Positions 1 through 8,288 of a DNA stretch of 64,000 bases are shown piece by piece. Location of the stretch: the NCBI RefSeq assembly GCF_029910215.1, contig NZ_CP110397.1, forward strand, positions 434,001 to 498,000, read 5' to 3'. Source of the DNA: Paraburkholderia sp. D15. Its GTDB lineage: Bacteria > Pseudomonadota > Gammaproteobacteria > Burkholderiales > Burkholderiaceae. A program made the translations under genes and the position numbers. The notes beneath the pieces were generated by a model. The model ran no database searches. It saw only the letters and a list, made by a program, of their open reading frames with translations, and was not told where the DNA came from. Numbering within the stretch: the first letter of the stretch is position 1; each line of letters starts with the position of its first letter.

Positions 1-301
1 GATCGATTCCGTCGAGCAGCCAGTGCAACTGTTCGGCGCTGAGCGTGATTGTGTCGCCTCCGTGCGGCCAGATGAAGCGATCAGCTTCGAGTCGTTTGAG
101 CAGTAACCAGAAGCCATTGCCACCCCAGCCGAGGATCTTGATTCGATCGCGTCGGCGATTGCCGAACACGAACAGCGCCGAGGTCATCGGGTTCAGGCGC
201 ATCGCCTGTTCGACCAGAATCGACAGTCCGTTGATGCCCATGCGGAAGTCGACCGGGTCTCGATGCAGATAGACCTTCAGCCCTTCGTCGAACCGGAACA
301 A
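1..301 (-). CDS. tnpB: IS66 family TnpB (Orf2), cut by window edge
   Basis: Reading inward from a TTG at 301 the frame stays open to the window edge. It encodes the highly conserved IS66 Orf2 pattern: VYLHRDPVDF, then MGINGLSILVEQ, then ALFVFGNRRRDRIKIL and GWGGNGFWLL. A GGGGAGG Shine-Dalgarno lies just upstream of the TTG. IS66 Orf2 proteins are about 115 residues, so only the last 15 or so are missing. The start lies inside the end of tnpA, the usual coupled arrangement. TnpB is an accessory protein needed for IS66 transposition; whether this copy is intact cannot be seen. Confidence 0.88.
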   Translation of the reverse strand, partial: MFRFDEGLKVYLHRDPVDFRMGINGLSILVEQAMRLNPMTSALFVFGNRRRDRIKILGWGGNGFWLLLKRLEADRFIWPHGGDTITLSAEQLHWLLDGID

Positions 302-783
302 GGCAGCCTCCCCAGCATCTGGATCACCGTGGCCAGTTCATCGACGCTCGCCTCACCAAGATCGAATTCGACACCATTGGACAGGCGCACATGCAACGAG
401 AGCGCCATCAACGACGGGGCTGGTGGCAATACTGCCGAAACGACAGGCACGGTCGACGCAGTCGTGACGACAGGAACGAATGTCTGCGCTTCACTCATCG
501 GAACCCGACGTGCAGTGCCCGGAATGTCGATCGATACGCCGTCGATCACCAGCGGATCCGGCCTTGTTGGGGTTTGCAGCGTATGCTGCTGATGGCGCGA
601 AATCCAGCGGCGCAACTGATTCGGATTGACGTCATGGTCCATGGCCGCCCGGGCGATCGATACTCCCGGCTTCAGACAAAACTCGACCAGCTCCCGCACG
701 GCATCTTCATCAAATTCCCGCCGGCCATCGCGTCTGTGGCCAACCACCAGTCTGCTTCGAAGCTCCTGTTTCTCTGTCATCAT
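277..783 (-). CDS. tnpA: IS66 family TnpA (Orf1)
   Basis: A 168-residue protein with an N-terminal helix-turn-helix (RREFDEDAVRELVEFCL, then GVSIARAAMDHDVNPNQLRRW) typical of IS66 Orf1, followed by a Pro/Val-rich linker and a conserved C-terminal stretch ending about 24 bases inside tnpB. The Met at 783 was chosen because the homologous region begins there; an in-frame Met at 819 is possible. It sits inside the terminal repeat at 867, so this is the left part of an IS66 element that continues beyond the window. Confidence 0.85.
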   Translation of the reverse strand: MMTEKQELRSRLVVGHRRDGRREFDEDAVRELVEFCLKPGVSIARAAMDHDVNPNQLRRWISRHQQHTLQTPTRPDPLVIDGVSIDIPGTARRVPMSEAQTFVPVVTTASTVPVVSAVLPPAPSLMALSLHVRLSNGVEFDLGEASVDELATVIQMLGRLPCSGSTKG

Positions 784-844
784 GGTCTGAGTGCATGTGT
801 CCACGCGGACACTTAGCATCTGACCTTCTGCCTACCATTGGTAG

Positions 845-867
845 GGCGTCGTTTATTGACGGCTTAC
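845..867. repeat. IS66 terminal inverted repeat
   Basis: Read on the minus strand, the element begins at 867 with GTAAGCCGTCAATAAACG, which has the GTAAGC tip usual for IS66. It lies about 85 bases upstream of tnpA. The other end is outside the window, so the target duplication cannot be checked. Confidence 0.65.
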
Positions 868-899
868 CATTGAACTACATCGTTCCGTTGATCGACGAC

Positions 900-1091
900 T
901 CAGATTGCGAGAACCTTACGTATCGCGCGCGCGAAGCCAACATCGAACACCGTGCGACCCCGTTCGTTCACGATCTCGCCATGGCTGCCTTCGCGTAAGC
1001 CATGTCTTTCGAGGTAGGCGGCAGAGACTGCTTTCTCCAGAGCTTCGCGTTCTGAGGGAGTGAGCTGCGGGCTGCAGACGAGCGTCGGCGG
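900..1091 (-). pseudogene. Coding remnant without a start codon
   Basis: The frame between a stop near 1092 and the TGA at 900-902 translates to a well-behaved peptide of about 63 residues (TPSEREALEKAVSAAYLERH in the middle, RTVFDVGFARAIRKVLAI at the end). It contains no ATG, GTG or TTG that would include the conserved-looking part. It sits right next to the IS66 end, so it may be the 3' end of a gene cut by the insertion or by deletion. Family not recognised. Confidence 0.4.
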
Positions 1092-1204
1092 TCACGGCTG
1101 CAGCACGCGGGCATGCATGGGGCAAAGGTCGGCCGGGTGCGGTCAGTCGACGGCGCCACCTAGATCGCTGACAATCAGAGCAACTGAATCTCCGTCAATG
1201 GTGA

Positions 1205-1480
1205 ATGATGAGTGGCAGGCCAGAAGGACAAACCCCCAACGACGTTCGCGAGGCGTTGAATCGAGTTGTCGATGAGCGGTCCTTTATTGAATTTCTGCAT
1301 GGGCTCGCATCCGATTGGTCCAGTCCGTCAGGCGGGGAAAATAGGTCGATTGGTGCGTTCCTCGAAGCGGCTTCAGCGTGGGCCGAAGTATCCAGAAATG
1401 GTCTTCGGTTTTACGATGTGCCATCGAACCCGTGGCGCCGTGTTGCCGACATGCTTATCGCTGGCAAGGAATACGAGTAG
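1205..1480 (+). CDS. DUF7660-like small protein
   Basis: A 91-residue acidic protein. The order of motifs VDERSFIEFLHGLASDW, then IGAFLEAASAW and PWRRVADMLIAGKEYE is the pattern of the DUF7660 family (small proteins of unknown function with an F-L-L-D-W core and a C-terminal P-W-A-D-L-A-Y). The start is ATGATG at 1205/1208; no strong Shine-Dalgarno is visible. No operon partner. Confidence 0.6.
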   Translation: MMSGRPEGQTPNDVREALNRVVDERSFIEFLHGLASDWSSPSGGENRSIGAFLEAASAWAEVSRNGLRFYDVPSNPWRRVADMLIAGKEYE

Positions 1481-1707
1481 GTAAGCCGAGGCAGTTCCAT
1501 TCGCGCGTGTCGGTCGCCGTGCGGCCACTTTGGGACGTTCGAGCGCCTCGGATAGATAGTCAACAATCGGCCACGTGCCGTCGTTGGTCCAAGCCGTTAG
1601 ACGGACAGTCAAAAGTCACTTGTGCATGCAACAGCGGACGCTCTTCGTCGCGCATTGCGCACCCGGAGTAGCAATATCGTGTGACACAGCGGCGCGTCAG
1701 TCCGTCG

Positions 1708-1983
1708 TCAGAGATCGTCGGTCGAAAGCGTTATCCGTTCACCAGTGCCAGGCAACGCTTTCTGCTCCACGACCTGCAAAAGCCGACGCTTACCAAGCTC
1801 GAAGGCCAGCATCAATTGTTTCGGAGTCTCATTCGCAGCGCCTAGTTTTTCACAAACCATTCCAGCAGGGATCGCAAAGGCACCGTATCCCCACCCAAAG
1901 CCGTAGGCCGAAAACCAAAGTGTCGAGTCGGCGGAGAGGAGGGGTTGCGTGAGGTTAGCGCGGGGCTCGTCCATGGTTGTCAC
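1708..1983 (-). CDS. DUF1488-like protein
   Basis: A 91-residue protein. Its second half (IPAGMVCEKLGAA, AFELGKRRLLQVVEQKAL and the ending ITLSTDDL) resembles DUF1488, a family of about 90-residue betaproteobacterial proteins of unknown role that end in a T-x-x-D-L/F motif. No membrane segment or signal peptide. It probably stands alone; the next minus-strand gene is 70 bases upstream. Confidence 0.55.
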   Translation of the reverse strand: MTTMDEPRANLTQPLLSADSTLWFSAYGFGWGYGAFAIPAGMVCEKLGAANETPKQLMLAFELGKRRLLQVVEQKALPGTGERITLSTDDL

Positions 1984-2055
1984 TTTGACCGATTGAGATT
2001 TTATTTTTGCACACCGAACTTACAAAAGTCATCTCCGGGGGGCCTTGGTAACGAA

Positions 2056-2289
2056 TTACTCGCGGGTGCCGCTATCCGCCATGTTGACCAACGCCTGACG
2101 CCCAGCCCTGCGGGCGGCGTCCTCAACCGGAAAGGTTCTTTCACTGAAAGCAACAAGCTTGAATCCGCTCCCCTTTGCACGCGGGACCGTGATGCCCCAA
2201 TGCCAGCCACCAGCTTGTTCGAAGACATGCAATACCGGGGCGGTAGGCGTGTAAGCCTGAGAATTCATCATGGCGCATACTCCCGTCAT
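2056..2289 (-). CDS. Conserved small hypothetical protein
   Basis: 77 residues, or 70 if it starts at the Met of MNSQAYTPTAP. It carries a HVFEQAGGWHWGITVPRAKG segment followed by FSERTFPVEDAARRAGRQAL, a pattern typical of small Burkholderia proteins that pair an aromatic-rich core with an A-A-R-x-A helix. Function unknown. It could be co-transcribed with the gene ending at 1708. Confidence 0.5.
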   Translation of the reverse strand: MTGVCAMMNSQAYTPTAPVLHVFEQAGGWHWGITVPRAKGSGFKLVAFSERTFPVEDAARRAGRQALVNMADSGTRE

Positions 2290-2484
2290 ATTCCGACCGC
2301 AGGCGCACGATTGCGGACGCTCGTTTTTAGTCTACAGATTTTTTGCTGCGCCGCAATATCTCAATCATCGGATAAATGTCAAATCATGAGGCGTCACAAT
2401 TTTGAAATGATGTGCCTCGCGTGGCGCTGTCCAAAGATGACTTGCTGAGCGTTTGATCTGACGTGATTCACAGAGGCTCCATGG

Positions 2485-2703
2485 CTACCCGAACGATGAC
2501 CGCCTCGGCCGGTGCCCGATCCGACCTTCAACGAATCCATGAAAATGAAGATTGCCAATCGCGCTCGCCCAAGCATCGACCCCTTCAACAGCCGAATCTG
2601 CGCGCATAAGACGGGCTGTCGCGACACGCAGGCGAGCGTACGTGTATTCCCTGCGCGCGCATTCCCGACGCAGATCGAATGTCTCTTCACGCATCGCTGA
2701 CAA
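2485..2703 (-). CDS. Possible small hypothetical protein
   Basis: The frame gives 72 residues from a TTG, or 69 from the ATG at 2694. The amino-acid composition is plausible (MREETFDLRRECARREYTYA, then VEGVDAWASAIGNLHFHGFV). No convincing ribosome-binding site is seen and a longer alternative minus-strand frame overlaps it, so this is only weakly supported. Confidence 0.27.
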   Translation of the reverse strand: MSAMREETFDLRRECARREYTYARLRVATARLMRADSAVEGVDAWASAIGNLHFHGFVEGRIGHRPRRSSFG

Positions 2704-3162
2704 GTGAGAGGAGCCGAAGGAAGCGTAGCGAAGTAGTACACGGTTAGCGCACCCGTGGCAAGGATAGTCGAGCGGCGGAGCACGCGTCTAGGTGGGGCGA
2801 TGACGGCCTGACTTCGGTCGTTCGGTCTCGAACGCGCCGAAAGTCCGCTCGGGGTCGACGAGGGAAGTTCAGCGCCGGTCTGCCGCCGTGCCTTGTACGG
2901 CTGACTCGTCCTTCCGGGTTCGGCCAGAGGCAGTCATTGGCGCCGCGAGTGTGCGGACCTTCGAACGTCAGGTCGCCCCCAAGCAACGGACCTTCGGTTC
3001 CCGATAGCATCTGAATTGCGAATTTGTAATGCAGACGACGTCCTTTTAGTCACATCGGATCGATACGCTTGCACCGTTGCCTGGAATGATCAGCGTCCTG
3101 CACATATCCATCCCCACGGTTTAATCGCACCGCTCGTCTCAATCACCGAAATTCACAAGCCA
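2704..3162. other. Intergenic stretch without a supported gene
   Basis: About 460 bases before chrA. Frames here are short and compositionally poor. The sequence has the patchy look of degenerate accessory DNA. No promoter, terminator or repeat could be supported. Confidence 0.4.
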
Positions 3163-4398
3163 ATGGAAACAGGTATGACGTCATCACGCCCCGCCCGGGC
3201 GGGCGCCGCGCCTGAAGTTCTTGCGGTATTCCTCAGGCTGGGGCTGACCTGTTTCGGTGGTCCCATCGCTCACATTGGCTACTTTCGGCGCGAATTCGTC
3301 GAGCGGCGTCACTGGCTGGATGACGAGACGTTTACCGATCTTGTCGGGCTATGCCAGTTCCTTCCAGGCCCTGCAAGCAGTCAGGTGGGATTCTCGATTG
3401 GCCTCCTAAGGGCCGGGTGGTTGGGTGGGCTCGCCGCCTGGTGCGGGTTCACATTGCCCTCCGTCCTGCTCCTGCTCGTTTTCGCAGCCGTCGCTCCAAG
3501 CCTCACTGGACCGGTCGGCGGCGGATTGATTCATGGTCTCAAACTCGTCGCCGTCGCTGTCGTTTCCCAAGCAGTATGGGATATGGCCCGGCGATTGTGC
3601 CCGGATCATCGCCGGGCCGCCATCGCACTCGTTGCCATCGCGGTGCTCAGCATCCTGACGACTGTCTATGCACAACTCATCGTGATCGCGCTCGACGCGG
3701 CGCTTGGATTCATCTTTTGCCGGGTAACGTCCTCAGCTGGCGCCGTCGGCATGCAACAGCACGTTCACGAATTCCGGGTGTCCCGCACCGCGGGGGCGCT
3801 TGCACTGACCCTCTTCTGCGTCCTGCTCTTTGGGCTTCCGGCATTTGCACAACTTCACGGTATCCAGGCCGTCAAGGTTTTCGACGGCTTCTACCGCTCC
3901 GGCGCGCTCGTTTTCGGCGGCGGTCACGTGGTGCTCCCACTCTTGCAGCAGGAGACAGTCGCAACAGGGTGGGTATCGTCGAATGTTTCTCTCACCGGTT
4001 ATGGTGCCGCACAGGCCGTCCCCGGGCCGCTCTTCACGTTCGCCGCCTTTCTTGGTTGGATGATGACCCAGGCGCCGAATCATTGGGTCGGTGCGCTGCT
4101 GGCCACAGCGGGCATCTTTCTGCCCGGACTGCTGCTCGTCCTGGCGGCGTTGCCCTACTGGCAAGCGCTGCGCGCCCGCCCTTCAATGGCCGCTGTCCTC
4201 TCCGGCGTGAATGCCGCTGTTGTCGGACTGCTGGCGACCGCGCTTTATTCGCCGGTTTGGACCAGCGCGATACGCTCCGGCGTCGATTTTGCCATGGCGA
4301 CGATTGGCTTTTTCCTGTTGACGCGCTGGAAAATTCCGCCACTTGCGGTCGTCGTGATCTGTGCGCTGGCGGGTATTGCCGAAGCCGTTCTGAAGTGA
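3163..4398 (+). CDS. chrA: ChrA chromate transporter
   Basis: A long-chain CHR-family membrane protein of about 411 residues with two homologous halves, predicted to export chromate from the cytoplasm. The first half has the family signature FLRLGLTCFGGPIAHIGYF, then GLCQFLPGPASSQ; the second has GGGHVVLPLL and AQAVPGPLF, the duplicated versions. Multiple hydrophobic segments follow each motif. The frame stays open to 3016, but the conserved region starts near 3190, so ATG 3163 (or 3175) is the likely start. No ChrB regulator is next to it; it appears monocistronic. Confidence 0.93.
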   Translation: METGMTSSRPARAGAAPEVLAVFLRLGLTCFGGPIAHIGYFRREFVERRHWLDDETFTDLVGLCQFLPGPASSQVGFSIGLLRAGWLGGLAAWCGFTLPSVLLLLVFAAVAPSLTGPVGGGLIHGLKLVAVAVVSQAVWDMARRLCPDHRRAAIALVAIAVLSILTTVYAQLIVIALDAALGFIFCRVTSSAGAVGMQQHVHEFRVSRTAGALALTLFCVLLFGLPAFAQLHGIQAVKVFDGFYRSGALVFGGGHVVLPLLQQETVATGWVSSNVSLTGYGAAQAVPGPLFTFAAFLGWMMTQAPNHWVGALLATAGIFLPGLLLVLAALPYWQALRARPSMAAVLSGVNAAVVGLLATALYSPVWTSAIRSGVDFAMATIGFFLLTRWKIPPLAVVVICALAGIAEAVLK

Positions 4399-4726
4399 GC
4401 CGCCCGAATGTCCACGCTCGTCGATCACCCGTAGGGTTCTGACGACGGGACGAACGGCTGTTGTGCACTTAAAGCTGCCCTTTCCACTATCTCGGGCCGA
4501 GCGGCCGAAGTGGGTCGCGTGCTGTCGGTCGCGGCAGTTTCAGATTCGCGCAATTCTATGCTTCATGCATGAGGCAGCGATCGACCACAAAAGGACCTTC
4601 GCCTTTTCGCTACGAATGGCCGAACTGCACTCGAAAGCAGGCGACAGCAATCTGACTGCTCCCACTCTTGTAGGGCGTCGGTGTCAGTCCAGACGCCTGT
4701 CCAATGTGGTGGTGGCTGAAGCGCCG
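4399..4726. other. Intergenic, no gene seen
   Basis: Between the chrA stop and the end of the broken secreted-peptide gene. A plus-strand frame from 4463 spans it, but it is only the complement of the minus-strand pseudogene plus noncoding sequence. Nothing else was recognised. Confidence 0.4.
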
Positions 4727-5011
4727 TCAGTTGCAGCCGTGGCTGTTCGCGGTCCGATAACAGCTAGTCCCGCCGGGGCCGTGAACCACACCTTTGCCGT
4801 TCATGGTCTTCGCCTCGCCGCCGTGGTTGGTCTGAGTGGTCCGCACCCCATTCTGGTTCGTCCGAGACGTCCACGCCGTCCCGGTGTTCCGGTTGTAGCC
4901 GCCCGCGGTCTGCCCATTGCCGCATACGGTTTCACCGCGGGAGTTCGTCGCTCATTCGGCAAATGCGTTTGAGGTCACCACTAAGCACGCGAGTATCAAC
5001 AGAGCCTTCAT
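4727..5011 (-). pseudogene. Small secreted Gly/Asn/Thr-rich protein, internal stop
   Basis: From ATG 5011, with AGGAG at ideal spacing, the frame encodes a clean signal peptide (MKALLILACLVVTSNAFA). It then meets an in-frame TGA at 4952-4954, one codon after the predicted cleavage site. Beyond that stop the same frame continues for 74 residues of coherent low-complexity protein (NSRGETVCGNGQTAGGYN, then GVRTTQTNHGGEAKTMNGKG, ending ANSHGCN) to a normal TGA at 4727. Composition resembles exported N/G/T-rich Burkholderia proteins. Either a recent nonsense mutation or a read-through event; only this single base spoils the gene. Confidence 0.72.
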
Positions 5012-5232
5012 AATTGTCTCCTGAGGGGCGCGCCAGAAGACGATCTGCGCGTGCCGACTAAATCCTCATCACGGTGACGGCCCATCCGGTGCTAGCCGCC
5101 GTCTATCAGTTTAGGTCTTTTAGCGTTGGTGCCGGCACAGCCACAGGTCAAGAATTCACAAGATGTGCGCCCGATCGTGTGCGGACGTATTAGTGCGTTG
5201 ACCTATGTCGCGCTGTTTCTGGGCGCGCTAAG

Positions 5233-5487
5233 CCGCCGCTGAAACTGAAGGAGATCTGGGCGATCCGGATTCGCCTGCAACTGGCCGCAAGAACGCGCGA
5301 TCTGGCGATGTTCAACCTCGCCATCGACAGCAAGTTGAGAGCGTGCGACCTGGCCAAACTGCGAGCGCGCGATATCTGCCTTGGTCAGCGCGTTGCGTCA
5401 CGAGCAACGGTGATGCAGCAGAAGACGCTACGGCCGGTTCAGTTCGAAATCACTGAGCTAACCAGAGATATGCGCCATGAAAGCTGA
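5233..5487 (+). pseudogene. Tyrosine recombinase fragment
   Basis: The frame encodes PPLKLKEIWAIRIRLQL, then RDLAMFNLAIDSKLRACDLA and RPVQFEITELTRD, the start of the catalytic domain of a common Burkholderiales tyrosine recombinase. There is no start codon, and the frame stops at 5487 before the H-x-x-R and Tyr motifs. This leaves about 84 codons of a protein normally near 200 residues: a dead fragment marking an earlier integration or rearrangement. Confidence 0.75.
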
Positions 5488-5645
5488 CGCCGCTACCGGG
5501 TTCTAGCTGCGCGTTTGTCGAAGAAAATGCGCACGCTGCATCCGTTCTCCCTCAGCCCACGTATAGAACGTTTGCCGTCCCGCCAAGGTGCTTATCGTCG
5601 CACTTGAGAAAACGGCGTCGCGATGGCTTCCTGAGGAGACAATTC

Positions 5646-6335
5646 ATGAAACGGTTCGTTGGCATCGTGTTGGCCGCGGCAGCGCTGGTGGCGCTCACTG
5701 CCTGTGGCGGCGGCAATGATCTGAGTCCACCGGTGGTTCAGCACCCCGAGAATCAAGCAATCTGGTCGGCACTCGGCGGTGACTCGGCCGCCCCGGCAGC
5801 CGTGGCCGGCGTCGTGAACGCGGCTGTCGCCGGTCTATTGGCAGATCCGGTCGAGGCGCCGTATTTTGCGGCGGTAACAGGCAACACCAGCAAAAACAGT
5901 GCGGCCCATGACACCGCCGCGCGGTTGGAAGCATGTCTTACGCTGCAGTTCGAATCTCTCCTCGGGGGGCCGTATACGTATCCAGGACCGGTCAAGGTTG
6001 CCGGTGATGTCGACGCCCAACCGGAAATGTGTCAGGACATGACGACCGCCCATAACGACGTCGGCGTGCCTGGCTGCGTGTTCGATCAGTTCATGGTGGA
6101 CCTGGTCGCGACGTTGCAAAGCAAGCTACCCGCCGCGGACTTTGCCGCCTTGACCTCGACGACCAATGGAACCTACCCGCTCACCGCGACCAATTCCGCC
6201 GGTATCCCGGTTGGCACAAAGTTCCAATATAGTGCGGTGCCGACTCTGTTCAACCTGCGCAGCACTATCACGAACGCTACGCCCGGAGGCCCGCTTTATC
6301 TGCCTCCTACGGTTGCGACATCATGCTCCGGCTAA
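5646..6335 (+). CDS. Lipoprotein with truncated-haemoglobin-like domain
   Basis: 229 residues. ATG 5646 follows GAGGAGAC; the longer frame from 5604 is ignored. The N-terminus is a lipoprotein signal ending in LTAC. The mature part follows the group-1 truncated haemoglobin pattern: IWSALGGDSA, then AAVAGVVNAAVAGLLADP, the GGPYTYPG turn, MTTAHNDVGVP (a candidate proximal haem His) and a C-terminal FDQFMVDLVATLQ helix. Family knowledge suggests haem and O2 or NO binding at the cell envelope; that is inference. The next gene overlaps its end by 13 bases. Confidence 0.7.
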   Translation: MKRFVGIVLAAAALVALTACGGGNDLSPPVVQHPENQAIWSALGGDSAAPAAVAGVVNAAVAGLLADPVEAPYFAAVTGNTSKNSAAHDTAARLEACLTLQFESLLGGPYTYPGPVKVAGDVDAQPEMCQDMTTAHNDVGVPGCVFDQFMVDLVATLQSKLPAADFAALTSTTNGTYPLTATNSAGIPVGTKFQYSAVPTLFNLRSTITNATPGGPLYLPPTVATSCSG

Positions 6336-7018
6336 CGGCGGCGCGAAGCACGCGCAATATGGCTGGCCTCATTGCAGCGACGTGCGTGAGCGTCGCTGCA
6401 ATTGGCTGGATGCATACGTCGCAGGGGCGGCAGCTTCTGGCTAAACTCGGCGTCCCGTGCCCAGTCGATACGGTCGATTCAAAAGTCGTCGTATCCATGC
6501 GGGACAACGCCATTTTGAGGAAAAGAGGCTCGATTGCGGCACCGGACCGTCCGGCCCTCGGACTGCAGCTCGATCGCAGTACGGAGACGGAAGTGGCCGA
6601 ACAGATGGCCCGCGACAACGTGCATTGCGACGAGATTTCACGTGGCTTTCGCTATCTGCGCTGTCGCGGCGTACCGGCGCAACTGCTTCGCACAAACGGC
6701 CCGCCTGTGAGCGAAATATGGTTCAGCTTTAAACCGGACCGCACACTCATGGCGATCAATCTGTACCGCCGGGACATGACTGAATCCGAGACTAGGCAGA
6801 GCTGGCGGATCGCCTTGCAAAAACTGCGCGAAGCCCTTGGAGTTCCGACGGCGACGACCGGCGATACCACATTGACCTCTCTAATGGAAAAACCCGTGGC
6901 GGTGGCAAGGGTGGAATATGCGTATTCAGATTATGTTGCGACGGTCACAGCATCTCACTTGCCCTATGGAGGCTTGGCAGTGCGAGAACAGTATATGTCG
7001 GCAATGGCGACGCAATAA
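6323..7018 (+). CDS. Hypothetical exported protein partnered with globin lipoprotein
   Basis: 231 residues starting inside the end of the globin-like gene, so translation is probably coupled. An N-terminal hydrophobic segment (NMAGLIAATCVSVAAIGW) suggests a signal anchor. The rest is soluble, with a CDEISRGFRYLRCRGVP segment holding two cysteines. No family recognised. The overlap suggests it works with the globin lipoprotein, but its role is unknown. Confidence 0.6.
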   Translation: MLRLTAARSTRNMAGLIAATCVSVAAIGWMHTSQGRQLLAKLGVPCPVDTVDSKVVVSMRDNAILRKRGSIAAPDRPALGLQLDRSTETEVAEQMARDNVHCDEISRGFRYLRCRGVPAQLLRTNGPPVSEIWFSFKPDRTLMAINLYRRDMTESETRQSWRIALQKLREALGVPTATTGDTTLTSLMEKPVAVARVEYAYSDYVATVTASHLPYGGLAVREQYMSAMATQ

Positions 7019-7474
7019 AGATGGATGCTGAAAGGGAGCACCCGACATCACTTCGGGTCTTCCTCGAGCGTGCCAGCGTCGTGTCGTTCGGGAGCGCTGA
7101 CAAGGTAGCGACGGCCAAGTCTTCCCAGTCATGCTCCCTTGACTTACTACTGTAGTTTGCATAAGCGCGTCGACTCCAACGCGCTTATGTAGCCCACGTG
7201 GCTGTAGTAAGTCTTAGAGCGGCTGCTCAGGATTGCCGGGAGAATGGCTCCTGCGGGTCGTCAAGCGCCTCTCACCCTCCTTCAGCGAAGCGGTGTCGGC
7301 AAGTTGCTGGGACGTAACTGCGCCGCCCGGTGGTCCCTTGAATATCCGCTTATCCCGGCAGTCCCGTCAATTCCGTACTTTTGCGTCTGGCTAATTGCAT
7401 GCTAGTCCAACGAATGCGGTTTCCTGGCAGCCCGGCGTCGCCTATCTAAAAGTTGGGATCTTGGGCTAAGATAC
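7019..7474. other. Intergenic region before imuA
   Basis: No credible gene. It holds the nested inverted repeat at 7141-7213 and, at its end, the SOS promoter region of imuA. Confidence 0.5.
7141..7213. repeat. Nested perfect inverted repeats
   Basis: An outer 10-base pair of arms (GACTTACTAC at 7141-7150 and GTAGTAAGTC at 7204-7213) encloses an inner perfect 11-base hairpin (CATAAGCGCGT at 7160-7170, ACGCGCTTATG at 7179-7189, 8-base loop). No T-run follows, so it is not an ordinary terminator. It could be a structured RNA, a binding site, or the ends of a small lost element. Confidence 0.6.
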
Positions 7475-7490
7475 CTGTATATTTATACAG
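7475..7490 (+). promoter_or_regulatory. LexA (SOS) box of the imuA operon
   Basis: CTGTATATTTATACAG matches the LexA consensus CTGT-N8-ACAG with near-perfect dyad symmetry. It lies 19 bases upstream of the imuA GTG. imuA-imuB-dnaE2 operons are classically LexA-repressed and induced by DNA damage. Confidence 0.9.
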
Positions 7491-7508
7491 TATTATTGGA
7501 GCCTGATC

Positions 7509-8288
7509 GTGACTCGGACTGCCACAGCCGGACAGCAGTTACGCACCCCCGAAGAACGGGCGCGTTCCATCGATGGTGCCCTCGACACAACTATGTATTC
7601 GGAGGCGGGGGGAATAACCCTTTGGCGGGGCTCCCAGCTGGGCGGTCGGCACACGCGCGTCGTGGTGTCTGGCAGCCCGCAGCTCGACGCTGGAATGCCG
7701 GGCGGTGGCTGGCCTCGTGGCGCGCTGACTGAGCTGCTCGTCTCAGGTCACGGCGTGGGCGAAATGCGGCTTCTTCGTCCTGCCCTTGCAGCAATCGCCG
7801 ACCGGCCCGTCATGCTGTTGCAGCCACCGCACCGCCTTCAGCCGGCGGCACTGGCAGCTTGGGGCCTATCGGCAGAGCACGTGCGCGTGCTGCACGCCGG
7901 GAAAACGGCCGACGCGCTGTGGGCCGCCGAGCAGATCCTGCGCGCGGGCACCACCGGTGCGCTGATCTTCTGGCAAAACCACGTGCGGCCGGAGTCGCTG
8001 CGCCGCCTTCATCTCGCGGCGCAGACGTCCGACACGTTGTTCTTCCTGATCAGACCACTGGCGGCCGCGAGCGACGCTTCCACCGCGCCGCTGCGACTTG
8101 CGCTGCGCCCGGTGCGCGACGGCGTGAATGTGGAGTTTGTGAAGCGGCGTGGGCCGCGGCGCGACGACACGCTTTCTGTACTGCTCTCCCCTTCGCCCAT
8201 CCTGAATGTGAATCGAAATGCAAGTGTGGATCGGCGTTCACCTCCCGCTACTGTGCCTCGAAGTGTTCCGGCCGAAGTGGTCGCGTGA
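7509..8288 (+). CDS. imuA: Translesion synthesis protein ImuA
   Basis: 259 residues from GTG 7509, the first start after the LexA box. It has the SulA/RecA-like core of proteobacterial ImuA: LWRGSQLG near the N-terminus, GGGWPRGALTELLVSGHGVGEMRLL, then ALIFWQNHVRPESLRRLHLAA and LFFLIRP. ImuA helps ImuB and DnaE2 perform mutagenic bypass of DNA lesions. It overlaps imuB by 71 bases in another frame, typical of this operon. Confidence 0.92.
   Translation: MTRTATAGQQLRTPEERARSIDGALDTTMYSEAGGITLWRGSQLGGRHTRVVVSGSPQLDAGMPGGGWPRGALTELLVSGHGVGEMRLLRPALAAIADRPVMLLQPPHRLQPAALAAWGLSAEHVRVLHAGKTADALWAAEQILRAGTTGALIFWQNHVRPESLRRLHLAAQTSDTLFFLIRPLAAASDASTAPLRLALRPVRDGVNVEFVKRRGPRRDDTLSVLLSPSPILNVNRNASVDRRSPPATVPRSVPAEVVA

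Noticed and set aside
1373..1612. Minus-strand frame starting MTVRLTAWTNDG
   Set aside because: The start looks protein-like, but it overlaps the DUF7660-like gene and the second half is noise; perhaps a fragment, not supportable.
2394..2783. 129-codon minus-strand frame
   Set aside because: No ribosome-binding site, irregular composition, conflicts with a better short frame.
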